Shown here: one piece after another, positions 8,864 to 16,600 of the stretch
Numbering within the stretch: the stretch's first letter is position 1
Layout of the letters: each line of letters opens with the position of its first letter
Source: JAUZPB01 sp037140715
GTDB lineage: Bacteria > Bacteroidota > Ignavibacteria > Ignavibacteriales > SURF-24
Assembly: GCA_037140715.1 (NCBI GenBank)
Contig: JBAXDX010000008.1
Location: 1 to 52,407, forward strand
Direction: 5' to 3'
DNA length: 52,407 nt
Translations under genes and position numbers: made by a program
Notes under the pieces: model-generated
Database searches by the model: none
What the model saw: the letters and a program-made list of their open reading frames with translations, nothing else
What the model was told of the DNA's origin: nothing

Positions 8864-10070
8864 TTGCTCCTCCGAATTTGTTTTGATTAAAGATTTCCTC
8901 TTTGAAGTTTTCAAGAATAGATATAAAAGAATTAGGACTTGACTGACCAAGTCCACACTTAGAAGCTACTTGCATAACCCTGCCCAGTTCTTTTAATTTA
9001 TTAATATGATTAAAAGTATATTGACCTTTCTCAATACTTTCAACACCCTCAAGAAGCTTTACATTGCCGATGCGGCAAGGTGCGCACTGGCCGCATGACT
9101 CTTCAACAAAGAACTCCATGAAGTTTTTCAGAATATAAAGCATAACTCTGCTTTCATTAAATATAATTATAGAACCACCTGTAGCAGCATCTTCGTAAGC
9201 GAGAGTTCTGTCGAACTGGTTTTTAGGAATACAAACGCCTGAAGCTCCGCCAACCTGAACAGCTTTAGTATTCTTTGCACCGACTAATTCCAGCAGGCTA
9301 CTAATCTTTGTGCCCCACGGAAGTTCATAAACGCCGGGGTATTCGCAGTCGCCTGAAACAGAGAAGAGTTTTGAACCGGTAGATTTATCTGTTCCATGCT
9401 TCTTGAACCATTCCCCTCCTTTTAAGATAATATGAGGCACAGATGCAAGAGTTTCAACATTATTGACAACAGTAGGATTACCCAAGTAGCCGGTATTAAC
9501 AGGATAAGGCGGACGGTTGCGTGCCTCTCCCCGGTTTCCTTCGAGCGATTCTATGAGAGCCGTTTCCTCGCCACAGACATAAGCACCTGAGCCGAGTCGT
9601 ATTAATATATCAAAATTAAAATTAGGATTACCGCAAATTGAATTTCCGAGAAGGTTATCTGCTCTCATTTGTTCAAGATAATCCTCAAGAGACTTCAGCA
9701 TGTATTCATATTCACCTCTAAGGTAAACGATACCTTTCTTCGCGCCGATAGTGAAACCTGCTACTACCATTCCGTCAAAGACAAGTTCGGGGAATTCAAG
9801 CAGAAGAACGCGGTCCTTGAATGTGCCGGGTTCACCTTCGTCAGCATTGCAAACAATAAATTTCTCCTTTGACATAGCGGCGGCAACAAGCATCCATTTA
9901 GTAGCTGTTGGAAAACCGGCACCGCCTCTGCCTTTGAGTTTTGACTCGCGCACTTCAAAGAGAACATTTTCACGTCCTGTCGCTATAGCCTTTTTTATTC
10001 CATCGCCGCGTTTATATTCAGAAAAGAGTACTGCTCCTTTACGCGGAGTTCTTTTTTCTGTAATGTCCAT
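8853..10070 (-). CDS. hydB: Hydrogenase flavoprotein subunit HydB (NuoF-like)
   Basis: A 405-residue NuoF-family subunit that binds FMN and NAD(H). Visible are the glycine-rich GRGGAGFPTATKW (47-59), NADEGEPGTFKDR (75-87), GAYVCGEETAL (162-172) and the [4Fe-4S] ligands ESCGQCAPC (Cys326/329/332) with Cys372. It is core NuoF size: it lacks the N-terminal thioredoxin-like [2Fe-2S] domain and the C-terminal ferredoxin domain found in the long HydB of Thermotoga-type bifurcating hydrogenases. It sits between hydC (8-base gap) and hydA (11-base overlap), so the three are co-translated and presumably form one complex. Whether the complex bifurcates electrons to ferredoxin or simply exchanges with NAD(P)H cannot be told from sequence. 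Confidence 0.93.
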   Translation of the reverse strand: MDITEKRTPRKGAVLFSEYKRGDGIKKAIATGRENVLFEVRESKLKGRGGAGFPTATKWMLVAAAMSKEKFIVCNADEGEPGTFKDRVLLLEFPELVFDGMVVAGFTIGAKKGIVYLRGEYEYMLKSLEDYLEQMRADNLLGNSICGNPNFNFDILIRLGSGAYVCGEETALIESLEGNRGEARNRPPYPVNTGYLGNPTVVNNVETLASVPHIILKGGEWFKKHGTDKSTGSKLFSVSGDCEYPGVYELPWGTKISSLLELVGAKNTKAVQVGGASGVCIPKNQFDRTLAYEDAATGGSIIIFNESRVMLYILKNFMEFFVEESCGQCAPCRIGNVKLLEGVESIEKGQYTFNHINKLKELGRVMQVASKCGLGQSSPNSFISILENFKEEIFNQNKFGGANGK

Positions 10071-10078
10071 AGTCGCTC

Positions 10079-10552
10079 CTATTTAATTTCGTTAAGAATA
10101 TTGACGGCTCTTTCCGGCGTAAGCCGGGTATAAACCTTATCATTAATTAACATAGCCGGACCTTGGTCGCACATGCCGAGACAGTTGGCATATTCGAGTG
10201 TTATACGTTTATCTTTGGTTGTTTCGTTAAAGGAAATTCCGAGTTCGCGTTCTATTGCCTTAGCCACAGCTTCCTTGCCACTCATATCGCATGTAATAGT
10301 TTTGCAGAGCCTTACGATATTGCAGCCTTGCGGGTCGCTTCTAAGGAATGCATAGAAACTAATAACGCTATAAACTTCAACCGGGTGAATATCGAGCAGG
10401 CGGGCGACCTCCTGCTGAGCAAAATCAGAAATGTATTTATGTTTACGCTGAATAGACTGAAGGATTGGCAACAGGGAATCTCTTCCTTTTCCAAAGGCTG
10501 ATACGAGGTTCTCTATCTCTTCAGTTAAAAAGTTTTTGTCGAGTACTAACAT
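10079..10552 (-). CDS. hydC: Hydrogenase subunit HydC (NuoE-like, [2Fe-2S])
   Basis: A 157-residue thioredoxin-like [2Fe-2S] protein of the NuoE/HydC family. Cluster ligands are Cys83 and Cys88 (LCKTITC) and Cys124 and Cys128 (NCLGMCDQGP), in the usual spacing. The N-terminal helical bundle (about 10-70, with IQRKHKYIS and VEVYSVISFYAF) is also typical. It begins 4 bases after the stop of the upstream response regulator, showing that the signalling genes and the hydrogenase are one transcript. It relays electrons between the HydB flavin and the HydA clusters. Confidence 0.93.
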   Translation of the reverse strand: MLVLDKNFLTEEIENLVSAFGKGRDSLLPILQSIQRKHKYISDFAQQEVARLLDIHPVEVYSVISFYAFLRSDPQGCNIVRLCKTITCDMSGKEAVAKAIERELGISFNETTKDKRITLEYANCLGMCDQGPAMLINDKVYTRLTPERAVNILNEIK

Positions 10553-10556
10553 GGTA

Positions 10557-10937
10557 TTACCCCTTTCTCTGCTGAATTAATAATTTTTCAACTTTGCTAA
10601 TTAGTTCTTCCGGAGTAATCGGTTTTTCCACAAAATCATCAACCGGCACCATTTCATTAGCGCCGAAATCCATTCCGATAACTTTTGATACAGAAGAATA
10701 CATCAAAATTGGCGTCATAATCTTTTCCTTTCTGAATTTCTGAGCAAGGAAAAAACCATCGTCCGGCTCATCCATCATTACATCGAGAATAATTAATTCA
10801 GGATTGAATTGTTTAACGATATTATAGCCGTCATCAGGATTATTTGCAGTTATAACATCATATCCCTTTGATTTCAGTACGAGCGTACTGGCATCGAGGA
10901 TATCCGGGTCATCATCAATGATAGCAATAAGTGCCAT
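10557..10937 (-). CDS. Single-domain response regulator (CheY-like)
   Basis: A 126-residue stand-alone receiver domain with no output domain: acidic pocket IDDDPD near the N-terminus, phospho-acceptor Asp in ILDVMMDEPDDG, a Ser in place of the conserved Thr (MYSSVS), and the Lys in VEKPIT. I start it at the ATG at 10937 (MALIAI...), preceded by GGAGAAAG; a longer frame begins at 10997 without support. It ends 4 bases before hydC. It probably passes phosphate from the hybrid kinase upstream to a partner protein rather than to DNA. The link to hydrogenase control is inferred from the operon. Confidence 0.85.
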   Translation of the reverse strand: MALIAIIDDDPDILDASTLVLKSKGYDVITANNPDDGYNIVKQFNPELIILDVMMDEPDDGFFLAQKFRKEKIMTPILMYSSVSKVIGMDFGANEMVPVDDFVEKPITPEELISKVEKLLIQQRKG

Positions 10938-11045
10938 ATCTTTCTCCGATTTATTAAGTAAAATTGAATTACATAAAGCCCAATTACTTCTAAACAAGAC
11001 TAAAAAGCATCACACGAAAAAAGTAAGAACAATTATACAGTAGTA

Positions 11046-12521
11046 TCAACCAGCCGGCAGGAAAACAGAGAATGTTGTGCCGGTATTATATTCACTATCA
11101 ACATTTATTTTTCCGGCATAGGAATCCACTATTCTTTTGACTATCGAAAGTCCGAGTCCCGTTCCGCTTATACCTCGTGTCTTCTCATTTTTAATTCTGG
11201 AAAACTCCCGAAACAGTTTTATTTTTTCTTCAGGCTTCATTCCAATACCTGTATCAGATACTTTAGTTAAAAGATAGCTACCATGTTTACTAATACTAAT
11301 ATTTATAGCTCCGTCATCATTATTATATTTGATTGCATTGCTAAGAAGGTTAGTAAATAGTCTGGTAATATCGTTCTGATCAGCTTTAAGATTCAGTTCA
11401 GTTGTTTCAATCTTCAGACTGACTGTAATATTTTTCTTTTTAAGTTCAAACTCAAGAAATTCAATTGTTGACTGAAGTATTGACTGTATGTCGAGTTCCC
11501 TGATTTCTTTTTGAGTTTTCTTAAGCTCCATTCTTGAAATATCGAGCAAATCGTTAACCATCGCGACAAGCCCCTGCAGGCGATTGTAGCTACGGGTAAG
11601 GAAATCCTTCTCCTGTTCAGCTGTTACGAATACTTTTTCATCAAGAATGATCTGGATGAAGCCAAGCACAGCCGCAACCGGAGTTTTAAGCTCGTGAGCT
11701 ACCATTGAAACGAATTGTGATTTTATATCTTCAACTTTCTTACTTTCAGTTATATTTCTGATTACAGTAACAACGCCTGCAAGCGAACCATCAGGGTGAG
11801 GAACCGGCGAGCAGGTTGCCTCAACTATCAGTTCTTTTCCAGGTCTTAATTCAATTTGTGTGGAGTATGATTTTGAGTTGTATTCATGTGAATCAATAAA
11901 TTTCTTTATCATCGCGGAGATTTCAGAGGGGAGGATATCAAGAATTACATCACCGATAAAAATTTCATGTAAGTCCAGATATTTTAATGCACTCGAGTTG
12001 TAGAGCACAAGTTCGCCAGTACGGTTGACAACAATAGTGCCTTCGGTAAGCGAATTTAGTATAGTTTTAAGTCGCGTTTTTTCATAAGTAATCTCAAGTA
12101 GCCTTTCTTCTCTTTCTTTTTTGAGTTTTTCGGCTTCAAGCATAAGGAGGCGTTTCTCATATCCCTTCCGAAGCTGCAACAGAAGTTCTTCAGGGGCAAA
12201 TGGTTTAGGGATATAACTATATGCTCCAAGTTTTGTTGATTCAATTGCTGTTTCATAACTAGCGTAAGCTGTAACAATAAAGCAGATTGTGCCCGGGCTG
12301 ATCCTTCTGATTTCTTTAAGCACCTCAATGCCATCAAGATCAGGCATCTTTAGATCAATTATTGCAAGATCAAATTCTTTCGAACGGGCGATACTAATTC
12401 CATTAGTTCCATTCTCAGCGACATCACAGCCATAGCCTTCGCTTTCCAGTAAACGCTTTGTAACAAGACGCAAACCTCTTTCATCATCAATAATCAGTAC
12501 CTGTGGTTTTTGTTCTTCCAC
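11046..12521 (-). CDS. Hybrid signalling protein: receiver - PAS - histidine kinase
   Basis: A 491-residue cytoplasmic protein with an N-terminal receiver domain (phospho-acceptor in AIIDLKMPDLDG, Lys in IPKPF), a coiled-coil linker rich in K/E/R (about 125-165), a PAS domain (TILNSLTEGTIVVNR...), a HisKA domain with VAHELKTPVAAVLGF and a HATPase domain (NLLSNAIKYNN, DTGIGM, GTGLGLSIV). No membrane segments, so it should sense an internal signal. The start is probably the GTG at 12521, with AAGGGAG just upstream; the longer frame starts with a TTG at 12566 and overlaps the preceding gene. It lies between two receiver-only proteins and upstream of hydCBA. Confidence 0.88.
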   Translation of the reverse strand: MEEQKPQVLIIDDERGLRLVTKRLLESEGYGCDVAENGTNGISIARSKEFDLAIIDLKMPDLDGIEVLKEIRRISPGTICFIVTAYASYETAIESTKLGAYSYIPKPFAPEELLLQLRKGYEKRLLMLEAEKLKKEREERLLEITYEKTRLKTILNSLTEGTIVVNRTGELVLYNSSALKYLDLHEIFIGDVILDILPSEISAMIKKFIDSHEYNSKSYSTQIELRPGKELIVEATCSPVPHPDGSLAGVVTVIRNITESKKVEDIKSQFVSMVAHELKTPVAAVLGFIQIILDEKVFVTAEQEKDFLTRSYNRLQGLVAMVNDLLDISRMELKKTQKEIRELDIQSILQSTIEFLEFELKKKNITVSLKIETTELNLKADQNDITRLFTNLLSNAIKYNNDDGAINISISKHGSYLLTKVSDTGIGMKPEEKIKLFREFSRIKNEKTRGISGTGLGLSIVKRIVDSYAGKINVDSEYNTGTTFSVFLPAG

Positions 12522-12552
12522 ATTAACTCCCTTGATTTGATTTTTGGGGATT

Positions 12553-12963
12553 TTATTCCACGTCAAAAAATGCTTCTATTTTTTGGAGCAAGTCTTCAAA
12601 CACAATTGGTTTATTCAAAAGCGCATCACACTTAATCCATTCTTTTTCTTCGTTTGTAGATGAACCAAACTTAAAACCAGTAATATAAGTAGCCGAAGTC
12701 AGAATAAATACAGGGATTGTTTTCCCATAACTATCTCTTTTAATTCTATGACAGAGAATAAAACCTGAGTCATGTTCTTCCATGATTAAATCAAGCACGC
12801 AGGCGTCAGGTTTTTCTTTTTTGAATAATGCCCATCCATCCTCGACATTCTCAGCTGTTACAATCTTATAACCTTTGGATTCCAGCAGAATTTTATGTTG
12901 TTCGAGCAGGTCAATATCATCATCTACGAGCATTATCTTTTTTATCTTTTCATGTACAGACAT
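12553..12963 (-). CDS. Single-domain response regulator, first gene of the hyd operon
   Basis: A 136-residue receiver domain with no DNA-binding output. Seen are the acidic pocket VDDDID, phospho-acceptor Asp in CVLDLIMEEHDSG, Thr in LTSAT and Lys in NKPIVFEDLL. It has a small insert (about 95-112, GSSTNEEKEWIKCD) compared with CheY. ATG at 12963. It leads the six-gene unit; the long AT-rich upstream region should hold the promoter. Likely phosphotransfer partner of the adjacent hybrid kinase. Confidence 0.85.
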   Translation of the reverse strand: MSVHEKIKKIMLVDDDIDLLEQHKILLESKGYKIVTAENVEDGWALFKKEKPDACVLDLIMEEHDSGFILCHRIKRDSYGKTIPVFILTSATYITGFKFGSSTNEEKEWIKCDALLNKPIVFEDLLQKIEAFFDVE

Positions 12964-13515
12964 TTATACAGTTCCTTTGTTCATTAATATCTAAAAATTT
13001 ATAATAAATTATTTAACAAAAAGATTATTATTGCAGAATCTTTTTAAGTCCCGGGTGTCCTGGTTAAAGCCGAAACCAATACCGTCCGGCTCAACCGTCT
13101 TTATATTTCCAACCTGAATTATTCAGAGACATAAAATAGCCGGAGAGTACGGTTCCTGTTGTATAAGTTACGGTAATATATATAAACAAAACATCATTTG
13201 AAAATAAATTTTTAAAATTTATCAGACAAATTACAACTTCCTTCAGTTAACGCCAAATATTTTGCAGAATTCTGAAGTAAAGAAGAAAGGCAGGATATTT
13301 CCTTCCTTCGGGCCCGGACAGCCTGGGTTTTTCGGCGAATCGCAGACTAACCTGGACATAAGAAAACATTACACAGTACACCAGTTGCGTAAACTCAGGT
13401 ATGTACCCGTTTGACTTGATGAAACTTATGCGACATCGGGATATATCAATTAGACTGAAGCGGATTTGAGCAGAATTGGCCGGGTTGTGGATGATAAGGT
13501 GAAGTTTAAGTAAGA
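12964..13515. other. Long non-coding gap upstream of the hyd operon
   Basis: About 550 bases. The part nearest 12964 is very AT-rich and should contain the hyd-operon promoter. The plus strand from about 13245 to 13512 can be read in one frame broken by only two stops and ending IGRVVDDKVKFK; it could be a decayed gene but I cannot identify it, and such a frame may arise by chance. Confidence 0.4.
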
Positions 13516-13965
13516 TTATTCAGTTATCGGAGGTTTTAATAATTCTTCGTTATCTTGTTCTTGAACAATTTTTTGGAAATTGAAAGTCGGTAAAATAACA
13601 GGTGCATAACCTGCATTTAATGTAAAGGAAGATATAAAAGCTCTCATGTATGGGAATGCAATTGCTGGAGCATTTATTTTTACAAAATCACTTTTTAAAA
13701 ATTCCGCATTTATTGGTAGAGAAGATTCGAAAGCAGTGGCAAATTTAACTTTTAATTCGAAACTATTACTCTCATTTTTGATATTTAATTCAAAATCTAT
13801 CCAGAATACATTAGGTATTTCTTCTTTGAATTTTGATATAAATCCTAAATTAATACTGAAATTATTAGGAGTAGTTTCGTTATAATCCTCTGTAGAAACT
13901 AATTTAATATCATATGCATGATATTTAATAAATGTAATAGCTGCCTGTACTTCTGGTTTACTCAC
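13516..13965 (-). CDS. SecB-like protein-export/antifolding chaperone
   Basis: A 149-residue protein with the SecB C-terminal signature: NAPAIAFPYMRAFISS followed by FTLNAGYAPVILPTFNF (compare the family's NAPxILFPYxR...GxPPLxLxPxNF). The N-terminal half has the strand-rich pattern of SecB homologues. It starts with GTG at 13965, and the overlapping GTGA couples it to the stop (TGA, 13962-13964) of a short upstream frame. Outside Proteobacteria such proteins are often solitary or belong to toxin-antitoxin-chaperone loci; no intact toxin or antitoxin is visible here. It may hold precursors for Sec export. Family assignment is firm; client is unknown. Confidence 0.82.
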   Translation of the reverse strand: MSKPEVQAAITFIKYHAYDIKLVSTEDYNETTPNNFSINLGFISKFKEEIPNVFWIDFELNIKNESNSFELKVKFATAFESSLPINAEFLKSDFVKINAPAIAFPYMRAFISSFTLNAGYAPVILPTFNFQKIVQEQDNEELLKPPITE

Positions 13966-14077
13966 GCTACCAATCCATAATTACTGGTTCCGGCTGATAT
14001 TTGAATTGTAGTAGGAAGTTTTGGATTATTAAAATTATTTACGATAGTATGTATGTTTTGTTATTAAAATCTTTCAT
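13962..14077 (-). pseudogene. Short disrupted ORF translationally coupled to the SecB-like gene
   Basis: On the minus strand an ATG at 14077 opens MKDFNNKTYILS and then stops (TAA at 14039-14041). A second frame overlaps it and runs for 32 codons to a TGA that overlaps the SecB-like GTG start (GTGA), ending QISAGTSNYGLVA. One indel near 14045-14060 would join them into a protein of about 42 residues. The coupling suggests the second frame was or is translated. I do not recognise the product; an antitoxin-like partner of the chaperone is one possibility. It may be a pseudogene, a programmed frameshift or an assembly error. Confidence 0.4.
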
Positions 14078-14226
14078 AGAAATCATATCTTAACTACAGG
14101 ATGTCCAATAAAAATTAATAACTCATATTGTATAATATACCGAGCTTTATACCGAACCGGGTTTTCTAATGTTTTGTTCCGCAAATGAAAACGGCTCTAA
14201 GTAATTGTTTTTATATAATTACAGAG

Positions 14227-14299
<73 letters not shown>

Positions 14300-14380
14300 C
14301 AAAGCAAACTAAGTATATAACCCAGATGATGATACCCTGTTGAGCAGAAGCATCACGCGTTATTTACATAGAAAAATTAA

Positions 14381-14476
14381 CTATCTTATCTTTTTCTTAT
14401 GCCTGTTCTTTCTTAACCTTTTTTTCCTCTTATGAGTAGCCATTTTATGACGTTTACGTTTCTTACCGCAGGGCAT
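14381..14476 (-). CDS. AURKAIP1/COX24 (mS38/bS22-like) small ribosomal protein
   Basis: A 31-residue, extremely basic protein: MPCGKKRKRHKMATHKRKK, then RLRKNRHKKKIR. This is the conserved short Bacteroidetes protein annotated as AURKAIP1/COX24 domain; related proteins (mitochondrial mS38, mycobacterial bS22) lie at the small-subunit decoding region. A full Shine-Dalgarno sequence (AAGGAGG) sits 7 bases before the ATG at 14476. It is 15 bases downstream of the TPR gene. The gene is easily missed because of its size. Confidence 0.88.
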   Translation of the reverse strand: MPCGKKRKRHKMATHKRKKRLRKNRHKKKIR

Positions 14477-14491
14477 TTCTACCTCCTTACT

Positions 14492-15184
14492 TTAGTTTAT
14501 ATCTAACAAATGTTTTGATTGCTTTCCAATATCTGAGTTTGGATCAAGCTCGAACGCTTTCTTCCACATTACTTTTGCCGAGTCTGTATTACCGCTTGCA
14601 TTACTTATAACACCAAGGTTGAAGTTGGCAATCTGGTGTTCCGGCTTTATTTTAAGTGCTCTTTTCATAACAGACTTCGCTACAGGGAAGTCATGTAACT
14701 GAAAAAAACAGACTCCCATATCAACTATAACATCCACATCAGATGAATTAGACCTTAAATATATCTGATAATATTTAATGGCTTTCTCATAGAAGCCGGA
14801 ATCATTCAGCTTATGACCGAGTTCAAGAAGCTTTGACAAATTTGTGCTGTCTGCCAGTACAGCGGCTTCCAAATTATTTAGCTCCTGCACTTCCTGCAAA
14901 TTTATATTGTTGTTATTCTGATGCTGCTGAACATGATCAGTCTGAACACTATCTTCAATTTTTACCTGATTGTCAAATACTTCGTTTGTATATAAAATTG
15001 TAGCGACACCGGCAACAAGCACAATTATAATAATTGCAATCTGTTTCGTAGAAAGATTTTTCTGTGTCTGAACCTGATTCTCTTCTTTAGCTGTATCTTC
15101 TTTATCCTGTATTGAAACAGACTTGTTTAATTCAGCTTTTAATGTTTTTTCCTTTTTAAAAGGTTTATCTTCCCTCTTAGTCAC
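14492..15184 (-). CDS. Membrane-anchored TPR protein
   Basis: A 230-residue protein with a charged cytoplasmic N-terminus (about 1-47), one membrane segment (about 49-66, AIIIIVLVAGVATILYT), a Gln/Asn/His-rich linker (about 80-97) and about three TPR repeats (about 115-228, including AIKYYQIYLRSN, AKSVMKRALKIKP and AKVMWKKAFELDP). The TPRs would face the periplasm and act as a protein-binding scaffold; no specific partner can be named. It lies between the HU/zinc-ribbon genes and the COX24-like gene on one strand. Confidence 0.8.
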   Translation of the reverse strand: MTKREDKPFKKEKTLKAELNKSVSIQDKEDTAKEENQVQTQKNLSTKQIAIIIIVLVAGVATILYTNEVFDNQVKIEDSVQTDHVQQHQNNNNINLQEVQELNNLEAAVLADSTNLSKLLELGHKLNDSGFYEKAIKYYQIYLRSNSSDVDVIVDMGVCFFQLHDFPVAKSVMKRALKIKPEHQIANFNLGVISNASGNTDSAKVMWKKAFELDPNSDIGKQSKHLLDIN

Positions 15185-15214
15185 TTTAATCTGTTTTTTC
15201 CTTTTATTAGTTAG

Positions 15215-15400
15215 TTAGTTTTTGCTGTATTCTTCCGAAGCAGGAAGTTTCTCACCACAGATAACCACTTCTGTTAACTGAGGATTTTCTTTCAAAACAG
15301 CATTTTTGTTTCTTCATAAAACGATATTAAATCGTATCCGCAAATCGAACAAAAAATCAGGTTTTGAATCTATTGTATTATTACAATTCGGGCATTCCTT
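15215..15400 (-). pseudogene. Frameshifted small zinc-ribbon gene downstream of HU
   Basis: Reading the minus strand from about 15400, one frame gives KECPNCNNTIDSKPDF and then loses sense at a run of six T (15351-15356). The frame reached by removing one T continues CSICGYDLISFYEETKML. After a second shift the original frame resumes as VLKENPQLTEVVICGEKLP and ends ASEEYSKN-stop at 15215. Joined, this is a CPNC...CSICGYDL zinc ribbon of about 65 residues. It overlaps the HU 3' end and has no ATG in frame (ATA where one is expected). Two homopolymer-associated shifts suggest decay or assembly errors. Confidence 0.6.
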
Positions 15401-15704
15401 TATATGAACTGCCTTGTTCTTTTTTTATTCCTCTGTCAACAGCTGATTTAAAATCTTTAGAAAACTTAAACGATGGTACAAAATGTTCTTCAACGAATAC
15501 TTTCTCACCTGTTTTAGGATTACGTGCATAACGGGCATTTTTCTTTTTTACCCTGTAACTTCCGAATCCGCGAATCTCAATACGATCACCTTCTCTAAGA
15601 GCATCTATAACTGTATTTAAAAAGCCTTCAACTATAGCTTCTGTCTCAAGTTTTGTCATACCGGTACCTAAAGCAATCTTTTCCACTATATCAGCTTTTG
15701 TCAT
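15381..15704 (-). CDS. HU/IHF-family DNA-binding protein
   Basis: A 107-residue nucleoid protein. It has the helical N-terminus (MTKADIVEKIALGTGMTKLE), the core IEIRGFGSYRVKKKNARYAR, the DNA-inserting arm tip NPKTGE and the FVPSFKFSK ending typical of HU. The last 15 or so residues (GIKKEQGSSYKGMPEL) are a tail beyond the usual ~92 residues and overlap the broken zinc-ribbon reading frame, so the true stop may have been altered. Bends and compacts DNA as a dimer. Confidence 0.95.
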   Translation of the reverse strand: MTKADIVEKIALGTGMTKLETEAIVEGFLNTVIDALREGDRIEIRGFGSYRVKKKNARYARNPKTGEKVFVEEHFVPSFKFSKDFKSAVDRGIKKEQGSSYKGMPEL

Positions 15705-15810
15705 ATTTGTCTTTTTATTATTATATAAAATAAGTTTTCAAACAAGATGCGGTAAATTATTAAATATTTACATGAAAATCCAATATTTTTCAAGCAATTT
15801 TGTTTCTATG

Positions 15811-15970
15811 TTATAGCAAAATAGAAATGTCAGTAACAAACATAACCGGCTGATTACTTTTGGTAGTTTTTAGTCCGGTCTTCATCGCCTCACGATTAAC
15901 ATGAATATTATGGTTCTTTATTAATTCTTCAGAAAACAATGCGAAACCATAATTCTGAATAATTCTTCTG
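15811..15970 (-). pseudogene. Transposase relic (integrase-type, N-terminal part)
   Basis: The minus strand reads IIQNYGFALFSEELIKNHN, then IHVNREAMKTGLKTTK, ending at a TAA at 15811. This resembles the segment before the catalytic core of integrase-type (ISNCY/IS481-like) transposases, which usually reads like YxDFGPTLAxEKLxExHGIxVSxETLRxWM. There is no start, no catalytic domain and no flanking inverted repeats, so it is a fragment. Confidence 0.5.
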
Positions 15971-16166
15971 TCGGTATTCTTTTATTTCCCAATTGCATCA
16001 GTATCTTCTGATATTAAGACCAAAAGAATATCCTATGATGTCTCAAAATGATACTTGTCTCAATTTTATACTTAAAAATAAAGTTGAAAGCTATAAATTT
16101 AGGTCATTTATGAATGGCACGGTAGTTGAACAAATAGGTGTAAACATAATCATAAGGAAAAACACA

Positions 16167-16517
16167 ATGGGACTATTACCAATTATAATATCAGCGCTGA
16201 CAATATTTACTATTCTGGTAGTGTTAATAATAGTAATCTCATATCTCAGCTATAAATTAAGATCTAAAAAAGTAAAGCCTTACCTCCAGAATAACAAACT
16301 CGAAACAGTACCAGTACCAGTATCTGTCAGACAAATACAATATGAAGCTCCAAAAAACAACCAAAATAACTATTATCAGGCATCAGTTACGCCGGTTGTT
16401 GAAGCTCCCCGTCCTGTAAGACAAAGCAGACCGGTAGTTCGCATTGAAAACAATACCAGTCGTTTCCAGTTGTTAAATCCGGTTGCATCTTTCAGATATG
16501 ATGGCAGATTAGTATAA
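16167..16517 (+). CDS. Small single-span membrane protein of unknown function
   Basis: A 116-residue protein starting at the ATG at 16167, preceded by AAGGA; a longer frame from 15993 lacks support. One strong membrane helix fills residues 3-31 (LLPIIISALTIFTILVVLI...), followed by a basic stop-transfer (YKLRSKKVK) and a Gln/Asn/Pro/Val-rich tail ending FQLLNPVASFRYDGRLV. I recognise no domain. The tail looks disordered and cytoplasmic, which would suit a recruitment role, but nothing in the context points to one. Confidence 0.6.
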   Translation: MGLLPIIISALTIFTILVVLIIVISYLSYKLRSKKVKPYLQNNKLETVPVPVSVRQIQYEAPKNNQNNYYQASVTPVVEAPRPVRQSRPVVRIENNTSRFQLLNPVASFRYDGRLV

Positions 16518-16600
16518 TGTTTTTTTTGAGGACAGGATATCTAAAAATATCTCTGACTTTTGGGTTCTTCATTTACACAGAAATATTTACACTCTCGTTT

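Noticed and set aside
8864..8956. Longer N-terminus of HydA
   Set aside because: The extra 31 residues lie in the hydB coding region and the ATG at 8863 has a strong ribosome-binding site.
12522..12566. TTG start giving a 506-residue hybrid kinase
   Set aside because: Would overlap the upstream gene; the GTG at 12521 has AAGGGAG in front.
13245..13512. Plus-strand frame with two internal stops ending VVDDKVKFK
   Set aside because: Could be a relic, but I cannot match it to any family and two stops in about 90 codons is within chance.
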